64,000 nucleotides of DNA, from assembly GCA_963854735.1 (NCBI GenBank), contig OY978102.1, positions 992,001-1,056,000 on the forward strand, given 5' to 3'. The notes under the pieces are model-generated. The model was not told the origin of the DNA. It saw only the letters and a program-made list of their open reading frames with translations, and did not search any database. Of the stretch, positions 22,187-32,218 are shown one piece after another (position 1 is the stretch's first letter; every line of letters begins with the position of its first letter). Origin of the DNA: Marvania coccoides. Lineage: Eukaryota > Chlorophyta > Trebouxiophyceae > Chlorellales > Chlorellaceae. Made by a program: the position numbers and the translations under genes.

Positions 22187-23311
22187 ATGGGGACCTTGCT
22201 GCCAGCACCGATTTCATTTCAATTTCACTCACCATCTCCACCACCACCGCACTGCCGACTCATCGCCCGGCCATTACCAGCCCCACGATGTCACCGCAGA
22301 CCACACCTCCTCCCCAGAGCCGCAGAGCGCCCGCCTGCCTCCGTTGCAGACGATCCAAGCCCAAGCTCACTGTCCTCCACCGACGACCTCCAGCCGCTAA
22401 AATTCCAACCATTTGTGGCGCACAACGAGCTGCGGCGGCTCATGATGAGTTACCGCACAGAGACGACCACCCCCGACGGCCGTCTGCTGGTGGTGCAGCC
22501 CGTTTCTGCCGAGTGGTTGGACCCCACCGCTGATCTTTTGACCGAGGCGTTTGGTGAAACGATGGGCTACTACGCCATCTACCGCAATTTCCTGAGGCGA
22601 CAGATCAAGGACTACCTGCGCACGCGCATGGAGCAGCCGCCCAAGACCATTTGCTTGGTGGCGTTGCTGGTTTCAGAGGAAGAAAGCAGAAGCAGTGGAA
22701 AAAAATATATCAGCAGCGCGGAGGCAGACGCAGCAGTGTCGCAACCAGAGAGCGAGGAGGAGGGTGGCGCTGTTGAAGCGCTGGGAGAGGAGGACGAATG
22801 CAGTTTAGGTTTTGGTGACGGGATGGGCATCGCTTCAACCAGCAGCTACCAGGACGAAAACGAAAGCGGAAGCGACGACAACGCAGCCTCGACCAGCGAA
22901 GACGACTCGCTACCTTACCACCCGCAGCTGACGCCCGCAAACGCGACGCTGGTGGGTGCCGTGGAAGTTTCCTTCACTGAATCCACGCGCAGCAAAGACT
23001 TGACGGGGCTCAACCCCCCTCCAGAGCGGCCCTACCTGTGCAACATGGCGGTGGCGTCTTCGCACCGGCGGCGGGGCATCGGCGCGGCGCTGCTGGCGGC
23101 AGCGGAGGAGCTGGTGCTGCGGGTGGGGGACAATTGCGTGTACCTCCACCTGCGGTTCAAGGACGCCCCGGCGGCGGCGCTATACAGGAAATCGGGGTAC
23201 GAGTCGACGGCGCAAGACTCGATATTCGTGCGGTTGGTTGGGCAGGACCGGCGGTGGTTGATGAGGAAGGGACTGTCACCAGCTGGGGGAGGGGCAGCGG
23301 GATATCGATAG
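22187..23311 (+). CDS. GNAT-family N-acetyltransferase, probably plastid-targeted
   Basis: A single exon of 374 residues. I choose the ATG at 22187. The first 70 residues are rich in Ser, Pro, His and Arg with few acids, like a chloroplast transit peptide. The catalytic GNAT core is split by an acidic Ser/Glu-rich insertion of roughly 100 residues (about 170-260). The acetyl-CoA-binding motif A is at about 287-300 (MAVASSHRRRGIGAALLAAA), followed by the LHLRFKDAPAAALYRKSGY motif B. The same insert-split organisation and N-terminal FGETMGYYAIYRNFLRRQIK block recall plant plastid GNATs that acetylate protein N-termini or lysines. The substrate is inferred, not shown. Confidence 0.8.
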   Translation: MGTLLPAPISFQFHSPSPPPPHCRLIARPLPAPRCHRRPHLLPRAAERPPASVADDPSPSSLSSTDDLQPLKFQPFVAHNELRRLMMSYRTETTTPDGRLLVVQPVSAEWLDPTADLLTEAFGETMGYYAIYRNFLRRQIKDYLRTRMEQPPKTICLVALLVSEEESRSSGKKYISSAEADAAVSQPESEEEGGAVEALGEEDECSLGFGDGMGIASTSSYQDENESGSDDNAASTSEDDSLPYHPQLTPANATLVGAVEVSFTESTRSKDLTGLNPPPERPYLCNMAVASSHRRRGIGAALLAAAEELVLRVGDNCVYLHLRFKDAPAAALYRKSGYESTAQDSIFVRLVGQDRRWLMRKGLSPAGGGAAGYR

Positions 23312-23416
23312 CAATAAACTATTAGAAGAGAATTGAATGCAATAGAACAATGAGACTGAGAAAAACCGATAGGTTTTGAGTTGTTTTAAACGTGGCGTCG
23401 GTAAGACCTCAGGCTG

Positions 23417-24002
23417 TCAACCACCCTGAGTTTGCTTCATGGGCAACTCTCTCTTGCAGCTTTTATTTACTAAGTAAGCGTTTTTCACTTCAAGGCAGCA
23501 GCTTTTTGTAGCTCCCCATTTTTTGCTGTGCATACAATAATGTACAGATAGAAATACAGAGAAAGAGAGTAACAAGGGATGCACAGTAAGAAACACAGCA
23601 TATGGAGTATGCACAGAAGGGAAGCGGATGCGTAGATGGGTAAAAATAGATGAGAAATTAAGCCCTGGCTGTCTAGGAGTCTGGTTTACACGAGCCATGT
23701 GGAGGCCCAGACAGTAAGTCAACTGCCGCAGATGGTTAAGAGCGTTCACTTCTCCCCTGAGCCGCACGCTTTTGAGGCGCAGCCGTGCATTTTCTCCACG
23801 CAGCACTTCATTTCCAGCGAGTGCGGCGGTCACGTTGATTGGAGACTGCTGCTGGGCACTCGCTGGAGTCTGCATGGTCTGCGATAATGCCTGGTTGGGC
23901 ACGACTTGACGGAACAGGGGGGCAGGGGGTGCGTTTGGGGCTGGGCTGAGGGGCACAGCAGCTGCAGCGGCTGAGAGCTCAGCAGCTGACCGTCGGTCAA
24001 CC
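23417..24002 (-). CDS. Possible exon of a coiled-coil protein (uncertain)
   Basis: A minus-strand stretch starting after a good acceptor (T-rich tract then TTTAG at about 24003) encodes an Ala/Pro/Gln-rich segment. A short leucine-zipper-like region follows (NEVLRGENARLRLKSVRLRG, then EVNALNHL). The GC-rich part ends near 23690. The open frame runs on through AT-rich DNA to 23417 and is probably UTR or intron there. No upstream exon was found. An internal ATG (MQTPASAQ) could start a small protein. I list it because the composition and heptads look coding, but it may be no gene. Confidence 0.25.
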
Positions 24003-24052
24003 CTAAACCAAGCAAAAAAAAAATTGCAGAGCTGTTTGTTTTGTTTTTTCAA

Positions 24053-24359
24053 AGCACGAAAATATGTCGCCCAATAATTGGACTAGTTTCACCAATTGAA
24101 CAGCTTTTGGAATTTGTTTTTTGGCAGCGATGATGATAAAAAAAATTGGCTTGTAATTCTCGATTTTGGTAGTTTTTTACAGTGCTCCAATGCACTAAAG
24201 CTCAGTTTAGATGCTGGCCGATTTTTAATTTGCTTTAAAATGATGTGTTTTCAAAAATAGCCAGAAACAAATACTAATCTAGCCCATCCGGAATTTTCTC
24301 TCCATTCCCCCACAATTATAAAAATAGCTGAATCACATCCACCCCTCGTTCATCACAAA
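24053..24359. other. Upstream region of the CA1P-phosphatase gene
   Basis: About 300 very AT-rich nucleotides without coding signal. It is the probable promoter and leader of the gene at 24360 and perhaps also of the uncertain minus-strand exon. Confidence 0.4.
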
Positions 24360-25971
24360 ATGAGGGGCCCCATCTCAAACAATTTCCATCGCACACTTTG
24401 CAACAGAGAAAATGCAATCCTCCCTCGCTCCACCCTCTCCCTCCACACTCGCACCTTCACCCCCTTCCACAGAGGACGCACGCTATCCCACCACTTCACT
24501 CCTCGCTGCGCAGCCCCCGGAAACAACAACACCTCTCCTTCTTCACCGTCGCCCCGTCCCCCGCCTTCACTTCCTATCACCTCTGCCGCCACCTTGCCAG
24601 AGATCGGCGACGACTCCGACGCCGTGCCTACCTGGTGTTGGACCGGCGCCGACGATTTCACCCGCCTGAACGACCGTCAAGACCTCCCGCCTCTCCCGCT
24701 CCCCACGCTCCTAGGCAGAAAAATCCGAGTGGTGCTGGTACGTCACGGCCAGTCGACCTGGAACGCGCGCGGGCGCATCCAGGGGAGCTCCGACTTCTCC
24801 GTGCTCACGGAGCGCGGCGTGGAGCAGGCGGAAGCTGCCGGGAAGCTGCTCTCCGGCTGGGAGTTTGATCGCATGTTTGCCTCTCCGCTGAAACGAGCGG
24901 CGAAAACGGCGCAGCTGGTGTGGGGGCCCCGAACGGGGCCGGTCACCACCCTCCCCTCCCTGCGCGAAGTCGACCTGTACTCGTTTCAAGGCCTGGATAA
25001 GTCTTCCGGGCGCAGCACCTATCCCACCGCCTATGATCTGTGGCAGCAGAAGCCGGCGGAATTTATCATTGACGGCCGGCGGCCGGTGCCAGAGCTGTGG
25101 TACCGCGCGTCACTGGCGTGGCGGGACGTGCTGCGCGCCTCTGCGGATGCCACCCTGGTGGTGGCGCACAACGCTGTGAACCAGGCGATGATTTGTACTG
25201 CCTTGGGCCTGGGTCCGTCGTACTTCAGGCGGCTCACGCAGAACAACGCCAGCTTCACGGTGGTGGAATTTGAGTGGGGGGAGGGCAGTGGCAAGGGGAA
25301 GCAGCAGGGCGGGAAAAAGGAAAAAGTGGCGCCCAAGGTCAGTCTTCAATTCTTACAAAAATTATTCATTTTGGCATATTTTATTGTGCGAACCTACGTT
25401 ATCTTGTTTATGAATGCATTTTTTTAATTGTTTATCATGTACGCAGGTGACCATAGAGCGTATGAACTGCGCCCCCGATGACGCCGCTGCCGCTCTTTCA
25501 TTCTCCGGAGACAACAGCAACTCAAAAATGGGGCGCCCAGGCGCGGACCGCCTCATCCTTGTCAGCGGCACCGCCGGCTCCCCACAGGTCACCGCCGCCC
25601 TGCGTTTTCTCGCAGACGGCCGCACCGCTGCCGGCGGACTCAATTACGATCTTTCCACCTCCCCCGCGAGCTCCCCGCCGCCGCTTGTGGCGGTTGGCGC
25701 ATCCGAAGCGCAGGCTGCGGACATCGCTACGGCGGTCCAGGCCACGCTGGGCACTCCGAGATCGGGCGGCCGACAGGTGCTGGCAGTGGCGGCCCCCGAG
25801 GCGTGCCAGCTGGTGCTGGAGGGCGCAATAGGGGCGCCCGGCGTGGGACCAGCGTTCCAGATGAGCGAGGGAGGTATCACAGTGGTGAATTATCCCAGAT
25901 GGCAAGCTGGGAAGGCCGGGCCGCCGCAGGGCAACATTTGGACGAGCAATTTTCGGCCGGGAGAGATTTGA
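24360..25971 (+). CDS. Chloroplast 2-carboxy-D-arabinitol-1-phosphatase-type protein (CA1Pase)
   Basis: CA1Pase dephosphorylates the night-time Rubisco inhibitor 2-carboxyarabinitol 1-phosphate in the stroma. Two exons (24360-25337, 25447-25971, phase 0) give 500 residues. A basic, Ser/Thr/Pro-rich transit-like N-terminus of about 100 residues precedes a histidine-phosphatase domain with VVLVRHGQSTWN (catalytic His at about 129), GRIQGSSDFSVLTERG, FASPLKR, LREVDLYSFQG and VVAHNAVNQA. These blocks match the plant CA1Pase pattern closely. The C-terminal 170 residues form a second, degenerate phosphoglycerate-mutase-like half without an RHG motif, as in plants. The substrate is inferred from family, and some members have other sugar-phosphate substrates. 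Confidence 0.85.
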
Positions 25972-26012
25972 AGTAGTAGAGAGAATAGGAGTTGGTGTTT
26001 AATTTTTCTGCA

Positions 26013-26440
26013 GCAAAAAGTTCCTGATGAAGCTCCTCATCGAGGACTTCCGCGCTGCCGGGAAGAAGAGGAAGGTCCTGGTGTGTGCCACAACTGGCGC
26101 CACCGCCTCGCGCCTCGGCCGCGCTGCCAACACAGTGCACTCAACCTTCGGGCTGGAACCCCGCCGCGGGTACGGCAACACGCCGCTCCCGCGCAATTCC
26201 TTCCAGTACAAACGCATCACCATATCGTCGACGGGTCATCCATGCTCACCACCGACGTCTTCGCGCTCGTCCTGCAGCGCCTTCAGCAGCTCAACTCCTC
26301 CAACGCTTCCAGCGCCTTTCTGGACAACCGCCTCATCATCCTGGTCGGGGAGGCGGCGGCGTCAGTTGTGGCCCACACGAGGACCTCCTTCCCGGCAGCG
26401 CGGGAAGTCCTTGATGAGGGGCTTCATCAGGAACGTGTTA
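26013..26440 (+). pseudogene. Fragment of a PIF1-like DNA helicase
   Basis: The plus strand encodes KKFLMKLLIEDFRAAGKKRK followed by VLVCATTGATASRLGRAANT and VHSTFGLE. These are the region just after Walker A and motif Ia of PIF1-family helicases. In another frame come IVDGSSMLTTDVF, LVLQRLQQLN and FLDNRLIILVG. This is the Walker B and motif III region, with the expected IDE changed to VDG. The Walker A loop, the remaining motifs and the C-terminal half are missing, and at least one frameshift separates the blocks. It is a dead fragment, probably from a Helitron or other helicase-bearing element, though a host PIF1 gene copy is possible. Confidence 0.75.
26020..26434. repeat. Imperfect inverted repeat within the helicase fragment
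   Basis: Bases 26020-26098 and 26361-26434 are inverted copies of each other. The first arm starts GTTCCTGATGAAGCTCCTCA and the second ends in its near-complement (GATGAGGGGCTTCATCAGG then AAC). The arms are about 75-79 nt with a few mismatches and one gap of about 6 nt. The loop is about 260 nt and holds the rest of the helicase fragment. The transcript could fold into a long hairpin. Confidence 0.8.
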
Positions 26441-26687
26441 CATGCGAATGCGGATGCGTTTGGTTGCATATGAGAAGAAGAAGGCTGAGAAAAATTGAGA
26501 GTTTTATACCGATGCAACGCGTCGTATTCATTTTTGGTCAGAAAAGAGGAAGAATGAAAATCAAACAAAAAAGAGAGAAAGAAAATAAAAAATTAGTTGA
26601 CAAGCAGAAAAAGTATCAACACGCCACCACAGCATAGCCTGCCGCCCGCCGGCTGCATGACGTCATTAGAAACCTCTCGATTTCTTC

Positions 26688-28029
26688 TTACTCCTGGCCG
26701 CTAACGTCCCCAGAGGGCTTGGTGGCGCTAAACATGATAAATCTGTCCCTCCTGTCGCGCTGGAAGCCCATCAGACCCACCGCAGCACACAGTTCTTTCA
26801 GCTCATCTTCCTCCCACCAGCGATAGCTCCCGATGGTGGGCTCCAGCCCCCGCAGCGGCCGCACGAGCGCGTCGCTTCCCAGCAGCTGCCCCAGCGGCGC
26901 TGTTGCCGTCAAAAACGTCGAGCCCACGAAAACGCCGCCCGGCCTCAACACTCGGGAAATCTCAGCCAATGCGGCGAGAGGTTCCGGCCAGCAGTGAATG
27001 GCGGCGCCGGCGTGGATGGCAGCGACGCTGCCCGTTGCGAAGGGCAGTCGGCCCACGTCAGCGCGCAGCAGGAGGTAGCGGGCGGGGTCGAGCGAAGCGT
27101 CTTGTTGGAAGTAGGTGCGAGCTTCCTGCAGCATGGACTCGGAAAAGTCGGCGGCAATGACGCCAGGGAAACGCCCGGAAGAGAGGAACCGCCGTGCGAA
27201 GAGGCCGGAACCGCAGCTCATGTCCACAATGGTGGAGCCATAAGCAGGCTGAAGGTAGTTGAGCGCAATCTCTGCCTCCTTGTCTACGCCCGGGAAGCCC
27301 GCCCATGCAAACGACTGCCTGCGAAAGTGCGAGATTTTAGTGGGAGCAAGGAATGTGAGGGGCGAGAAGATATCATGGGAAATGGTGCATTGTACTGGAG
27401 TAAGGTGAAATTCAAAAGGGCGCCCCTTTTGGTTGCATAATGGCTCAATTTAATGCAGGTGTACAGAAGAGTATGAGGCTCCAAAAACAAAATTAACTTG
27501 AAATCAACAATGAACAAACGACGACGCCCAAAAATAAAAAACGAATGGAAAATACGTTGCAATAACAGTTCCTATCAACTCGCCTCCAACCGCGCTCGTA
27601 GGCAAGGCTAACCAAGGGGTTGCGGAAGATGGTGGTGCCGCCCCAGAACGACTGCTTGTACACCTTGGGCTGCATCCCTGAAGTTAATGTGAGGTCCAGA
27701 GCGCCGCTGCTGGAGGTGCCAAAATTTCTGGCGCAGCGGGGGCAGCGGCAGGCCCCTGCGGAGGAGGCCTGCACCTGCCAGATGGTGGTCTGGCAGATGG
27801 GGCAGGCCAAATCGAACTCCATGTCTTCGGAGGAGGCAGAGGTGGAAGAAGTGGAGGGCTGGGCAGCAGCAGCGGCTGACCACACGTGCAGCGAGCGGGT
27901 GGACCGCTGTGGGGTGTGCAGCTGCACGGCACTGCGCTTGATAGCGACGTTGCGGCGTGCGGGCAGGGCTGCAACCCGCGAGAGAGATGAGCAGCATACA
28001 AAAGTTTCACATTTCATGTTGGTCGTCAT
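26688..28029 (-). CDS. Chloroplast-type SAM methyltransferase with N-terminal zinc ribbon
   Basis: Two exons on the minus strand (28029-27584, 27318-26688) give 358 residues. The N-terminus is basic and Ser/Ala-rich, like a transit peptide. A zinc ribbon (CPIC at about residue 73, then CRCPRC) precedes a class I methyltransferase with motif I in VDMSCGSGLFARRF. Further blocks are GVIAADFSESML, LLLRADVGRLPFATGSVAAI, HAGAAIHCWPEP and LRPGGVFVGSTF. The order and sequence match the plant plastoglobule-located methyltransferases whose substrate is not settled. The intron starts with GC (GAG then GCGAGT). This choice rebuilds ERGWRQSF as in plant homologues, while a GTTGAT donor 3 nt further would give ERGWRRSF. 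It is head to head with the ACAD gene. Confidence 0.85.
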
Positions 28030-28287
28030 TATTTTGACAACAGCAAAAGACAACGAAAGACACTGCGCTTGATTTTGATGATAAATTCCCTTGTTTTGCA
28101 TCGATGAGGGCAGCATTGCACCTGTGGCGCACAAAAATTAGCCCGCCAAAATGAATTGCCACCTGGCATCCTCGTCAATTCAAAACAACAGGCCCTCGAA
28201 CCTTAATTCGCATCTTAGTCTCGTCAGGCAAGCCTCTGCTTGCGGCCCGACACTTTCCCTCGGTTTTTATTTCCAAACAGATTTTCC
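28030..28287. promoter_or_regulatory. Shared 5' region of the methyltransferase and ACAD genes
   Basis: This is the 258-nt gap between divergent start codons. No specific element is claimed. Confidence 0.4.
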
Positions 28288-29877
28288 ATGGCACTGCTGT
28301 GCCGGGTGGTCAGGCAGCACCGTCTGCTGTCAACCACCATGAACGCAATCCACTACACCAGAGACTTCTCAACCTCCTTCTCTCTCACCCCAGAGCAAGC
28401 GGAGTTCCAGTCGGTTGCCGCCGACTTTGCTCGCGAGCGTTTGGCGCCCTCCTCCGCCCGCTGGGACGAAGAACACCACTTCCCAGAAGACGTGCTTCGC
28501 GAGGCAGCTGCACTGGGCTTTGGGGGCCTTTACGTTGAAGAAGATGTCGGCGGCAGCAACCTGTCTCGATCAGACGCCGCCATCATTTTCGAAGCGCTTT
28601 CTTACGGAGACATCCCCGTGACCGCCTACCTCAGCATCCACAACATGGTGGCGTCCGTCGTGGACCGCTGGGGCACCCCGGAGCAGCGCCAGAATTTCTT
28701 GCCGGCGCTAACCTCAATGAAACACTTTGCCTCGTACTGCCTTACTGAACCGGGGTCAGGGAGTGACGCGGCGGGGCTGAAAACAACGGCGCGCCGAGTG
28801 GGGGACCATTATATGTTGGTGAGTTTGATTCTGGCTCAGAATGAACGCGAGCGATACTCCGATACATTTTCGGCGCTTTGAAGCATAGACCAGTGATACT
28901 ATCATATAGCTACTAAAACATAAAAAATAAAGAATAATTAGAAACCAATCATATTCTTCATTTTCAAGAATAGGACGGCGCCAAGGCTTTCATTAGCGGC
29001 GGCGGCGTCAGCGATATTTATTTGGTGATGGCGCGAACTGGGGAGATGCCGCCCGGGCCGCGAGGCATCTCCGCGTTTCTGGTGGAGAAAGGCACGCCGG
29101 GGCTGAGCTTTGGGAAGCGGGAGAAGAAAATGGGGTGGAACGCCCAACCGACCACAGCTGTACGAAAGCACGGTCTTCTAGTTTTGTCAGCAACGATGAC
29201 AAGCGATGAAGACAAATGCCCTCGCATTTCTTCTTTGCCTAACCATTATCTCTATTTTCTTTTCTTCTTCCTTAGGTAATGTTTGATGGCGTAAAAGTCC
29301 CCAAGACATGCTTGCTCGGCGCCGAGGGTGAGGGCTTTAAGATCGCGATGGCCGCGCTGGACGGCGGACGCGTCAACATCGCCGCTTGCTCCTTGGGCGG
29401 GGCGGCGTTCGCCCTGGACGTTGCCCGGTCTCACGTGAAGTCCCGCTCACAGTTTGGCCGCCCCGTCGGCGAGTTTCAAACCATCCAGTTCAAGATTGCG
29501 GACATGGCGACGGCGCTGCAGGCCTCCAGGCTCATGGTGCGGTACGCCGCGTCCGCGCTGGACGCTCAAGCTGTTGATGCGACACTGCAGGCTGCGATGG
29601 CGAAACGCTTTGCTACCGACGCGTGCTTTGATGTTGCCAACGACGCGCTGCAGCTGCTGGGGGGGTACGGCTACCTGAAGGAGTACCCGCTGGAGAGGGT
29701 GGTGCGCGATCTCAGGGTGCATTCCATCCTTGAAGGTGAGGAGGTTGACTCCACAAATCTAAATTAAAAGTGAAGTTTTTCTTTGGCTGGGTATTGAAGG
29801 TGGTTTGATGGGATGCAGGGACCAATGAGATTATGCGGCTTATCATCTACAGGGAGCTAGATAAAATAGGCGAGTGA
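28288..29877 (+). CDS. Acyl-CoA dehydrogenase, isobutyryl-CoA dehydrogenase (ACAD8) type
   Basis: The enzyme oxidises short branched acyl-CoA esters with FAD in mitochondrial valine or branched-chain catabolism. The exons are 28288-28818, 28974-29159, 29276-29735 and 29819-29877 (phases 0, 0, 1), giving 411 residues. The start [16 protein letters not shown] is a good mitochondrial presequence. Seen blocks are [35 protein letters not shown] (FAD/substrate binding), [28 protein letters not shown] and the C-terminal LEGTNEIMR with the catalytic Glu of the ACAD8/short-chain type. Substrate choice is inferred from family resemblance. TGTAA is at 30002-30006. Confidence 0.85.
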
Positions 29878-30322
29878 GAGTGATTGAGGGCGGCGAGGCG
29901 GTGGCGGAAAAAAATGAACCCAGTCAGAACGAGGTTGGGAGCCGCTGAGGCACACACAGACCGCATCCCTGTGCGAAAAATGAGTTGAACCATGAATCAA
30001 TTGTAAGGAACACGGTTTAAGGCCGAGCGAAGAGGCACAACAAAAGCCGAGGGCACCGAAAGCCGAAAATAGACCTCAGTTGCGAAAATCCATCGCGGCA
30101 TAATTTTAATACAACGTACATGCTTGGACGACAATTTTGAAAGCCCGCTTGCATCGATTTCCCGACGATTTAATAATTTGTACTCATTTCGCACACGAGT
30201 GCTGCTCGGCCTAGCACCCGGGATTTTCGCATTTTGGTATATACACATTGCGCAAGATCATGTCTTATACATAGCCCCCGCCCCCGCCTGCCGTATCAAC
30301 CCCCACGACAACAAAATAAATC
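29878..30322. other. Intergenic stretch between ACAD and Mo25
   Basis: Non-coding. It holds the ACAD 3' UTR with TGTAA at 30002-30006 and the Mo25 promoter and leader. Short open frames have no features. Confidence 0.4.
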
Positions 30323-31976
30323 ATGGCAGCCAGGCTGTTCAAAAAGCTGAGCGTGCGCAATCCGGCCGAGCTCGTGCAGAAGGCGCACCAGGCTTTTGGC
30401 CGCCTCCCCTACGAGAGCTCCACGGAGAAGACCGTCGAGGAGCTGAGCCGCCTGCTGGGAGGAATCAAGGTGAGCGGCGGCGGTGGAAATGCTGGAGAGC
30501 TTTTATTTGCCCTCTAATTCCCGGGGCTTTCTCCTCCTTCCCCCTCACTCCCAACGTCCCCTACAAACACCGTCGATTAGCCCCCCCGCGCCCAAAATCA
30601 CTTTGTTGAACGTCAATACTTTTCGCCTTTTCAGGAGTGCATTTTCGGCGAGGACGAGGAGCACGCCTCCCGCGAAAACGCGCTGGCCATCACCCTCGAA
30701 GCCTGCCGCTGCGACCTCATCTCCCAGCTGGTCGAGTCTCTGGCCACCTTAGAGTTTGAGGCCAGGAAAGACGTGGCCCAGATTTTCAGCGCCATGCTGC
30801 GAATAGAGGACGACACGGGCGCGCACCCTGGGCTGCAGTACCTGGTGGCTCACCCCGACGTGGTGCCGATGCTGTTCGACGGCTACGATGACCTTGAGAT
30901 TGCGTTGGTGTGCGGTCAGATGTTCCGAGAGTGCATCCGCCATGAAAACATCGCAGAGGGGGTGCTCAACAGCGACCTGTTCCCCGACCTCGTAGGTGGG
31001 TGAAAAAGAGCGCCTTTTGAGGGGGTTTATGTGGTATTTATTCCATTTTGTGAAGGGGTAGAGCTTGGGAACTGTTTTAAGCGGAAAGCAATAAATATGT
31101 TTTTGATTTTTTTGGCTGAATTTCCCCCTCGAGAATTCATTTTTTCTCTCCTGATTGCATCTAAACGTAATGTGCATTAATAGATGCACCCCCTCGACCC
31201 AAATTAATATCCCCCCCCCCCCCCCCCCATTTCTTTCTCTTCCCGCTTTCTAGGTAAACTCGAGCTTGAGGAATTTGAGATCGCCTCAGACGCCTTCCTG
31301 GTTCTGAAGGACCTGCTGACGCGGCACAAGGCGCTGGTGGCCAGCTACCTCACCGAGCACTACGACGAATTCCTGGAGCATTACCGCATCCTGCTGGAGA
31401 GCCCGAACTACATCACTCGCCGCCAGAGCGTCAAGCTGCTGGGGGAGCTGCTGCTAGACCGGTCCAACGTGAAAGCGATGATGCTGTACGTGTCGGACGT
31501 GTCAAACCTCAAGCTGATGATGAATCTGCTGAAGGACTCCAGCAAAAGCATCCAGTTCGAGGCGTTTCACGTGTTTAAGGTTTTCGTGGCCAACCCCAAC
31601 AAGACCCGCCCGGTGACCGAGGTGAGGAGGAAAAGGAAGGGAAAGAGTTTTAGTGTGTTATATGCTTCCGGAGAAGAAGAATTTAATCAAATAAAATATG
31701 CCAGTGATTGGGGGCCTTATTTGAGCTGTGAGCTGGTTCAATTTTGTGCGCAGGTGCTGCTGAACAATAAGGACAAGCTTTTGGGCTACCTGGAGGAGTT
31801 TCAGATTGACAGGGGTGAGAAGCGTTTTTTTTATATATATAATTATCTGCCAACAAAACCGTGTTTGTAAAATTTATTTTTACTATTTGATTATTGCAGA
31901 GGACCCCCAGTTCCAGGAGGAGAAGGCAGTCATTATGAAAGAGATAGCAGACCTGCAGCCGGTGCCGCCAGAGTAG
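30323..31976 (+). CDS. Mo25 / CAB39 scaffold protein
   Basis: Mo25 is an armadillo-like scaffold that activates STE20/GCK-type kinases (with STRAD and LKB1 in animals) in polarity and cytokinesis. The exons are 30323-30469, 30635-30995, 31254-31621, 31754-31814 and 31900-31976, giving 337 residues, the usual size. Blocks seen are LFKKLSVRNPAELV, CIRHENIAEGVL, FEIASDAFLVLKDLLTRHK, SPNYITRRQSVKLLGELLLD, FEAFHVFKVFVANPNK and LEEFQIDR. The donor at 30996 is chosen because phase and length then fit the family exactly. Intron 2 carries an 18-nt C tract just before its acceptor. TGTAA lies at 32158-32162. Confidence 0.93.
31211..31228. repeat. Poly-C tract in a Mo25 intron
   Basis: Eighteen consecutive C residues in intron 2 of Mo25, about 25 nt upstream of the acceptor, where a polypyrimidine tract is expected. 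Confidence 0.9.
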
Positions 31977-32218
31977 AACAAAGAGGGAAAAGGAGAGAGC
32001 AGCGCGCATGATTTTTTCGTAGTTGGCCCCTTGGCAAATGGCTGCCCCCCTGCCGCGCGCAAAAACAATACACAGGCTGCTTTGAGAGCGCGCATTACAT
32101 GTGCATCAAGACCACTAGAGAGATTTCTTTCCATACGCCCAGAGTTGCATGGTATTTTGTAATGAACGAGTTGCAGCGGTTAAAGTAAAAAAAATTATAA
32201 ATCATGCACACACGCAAC

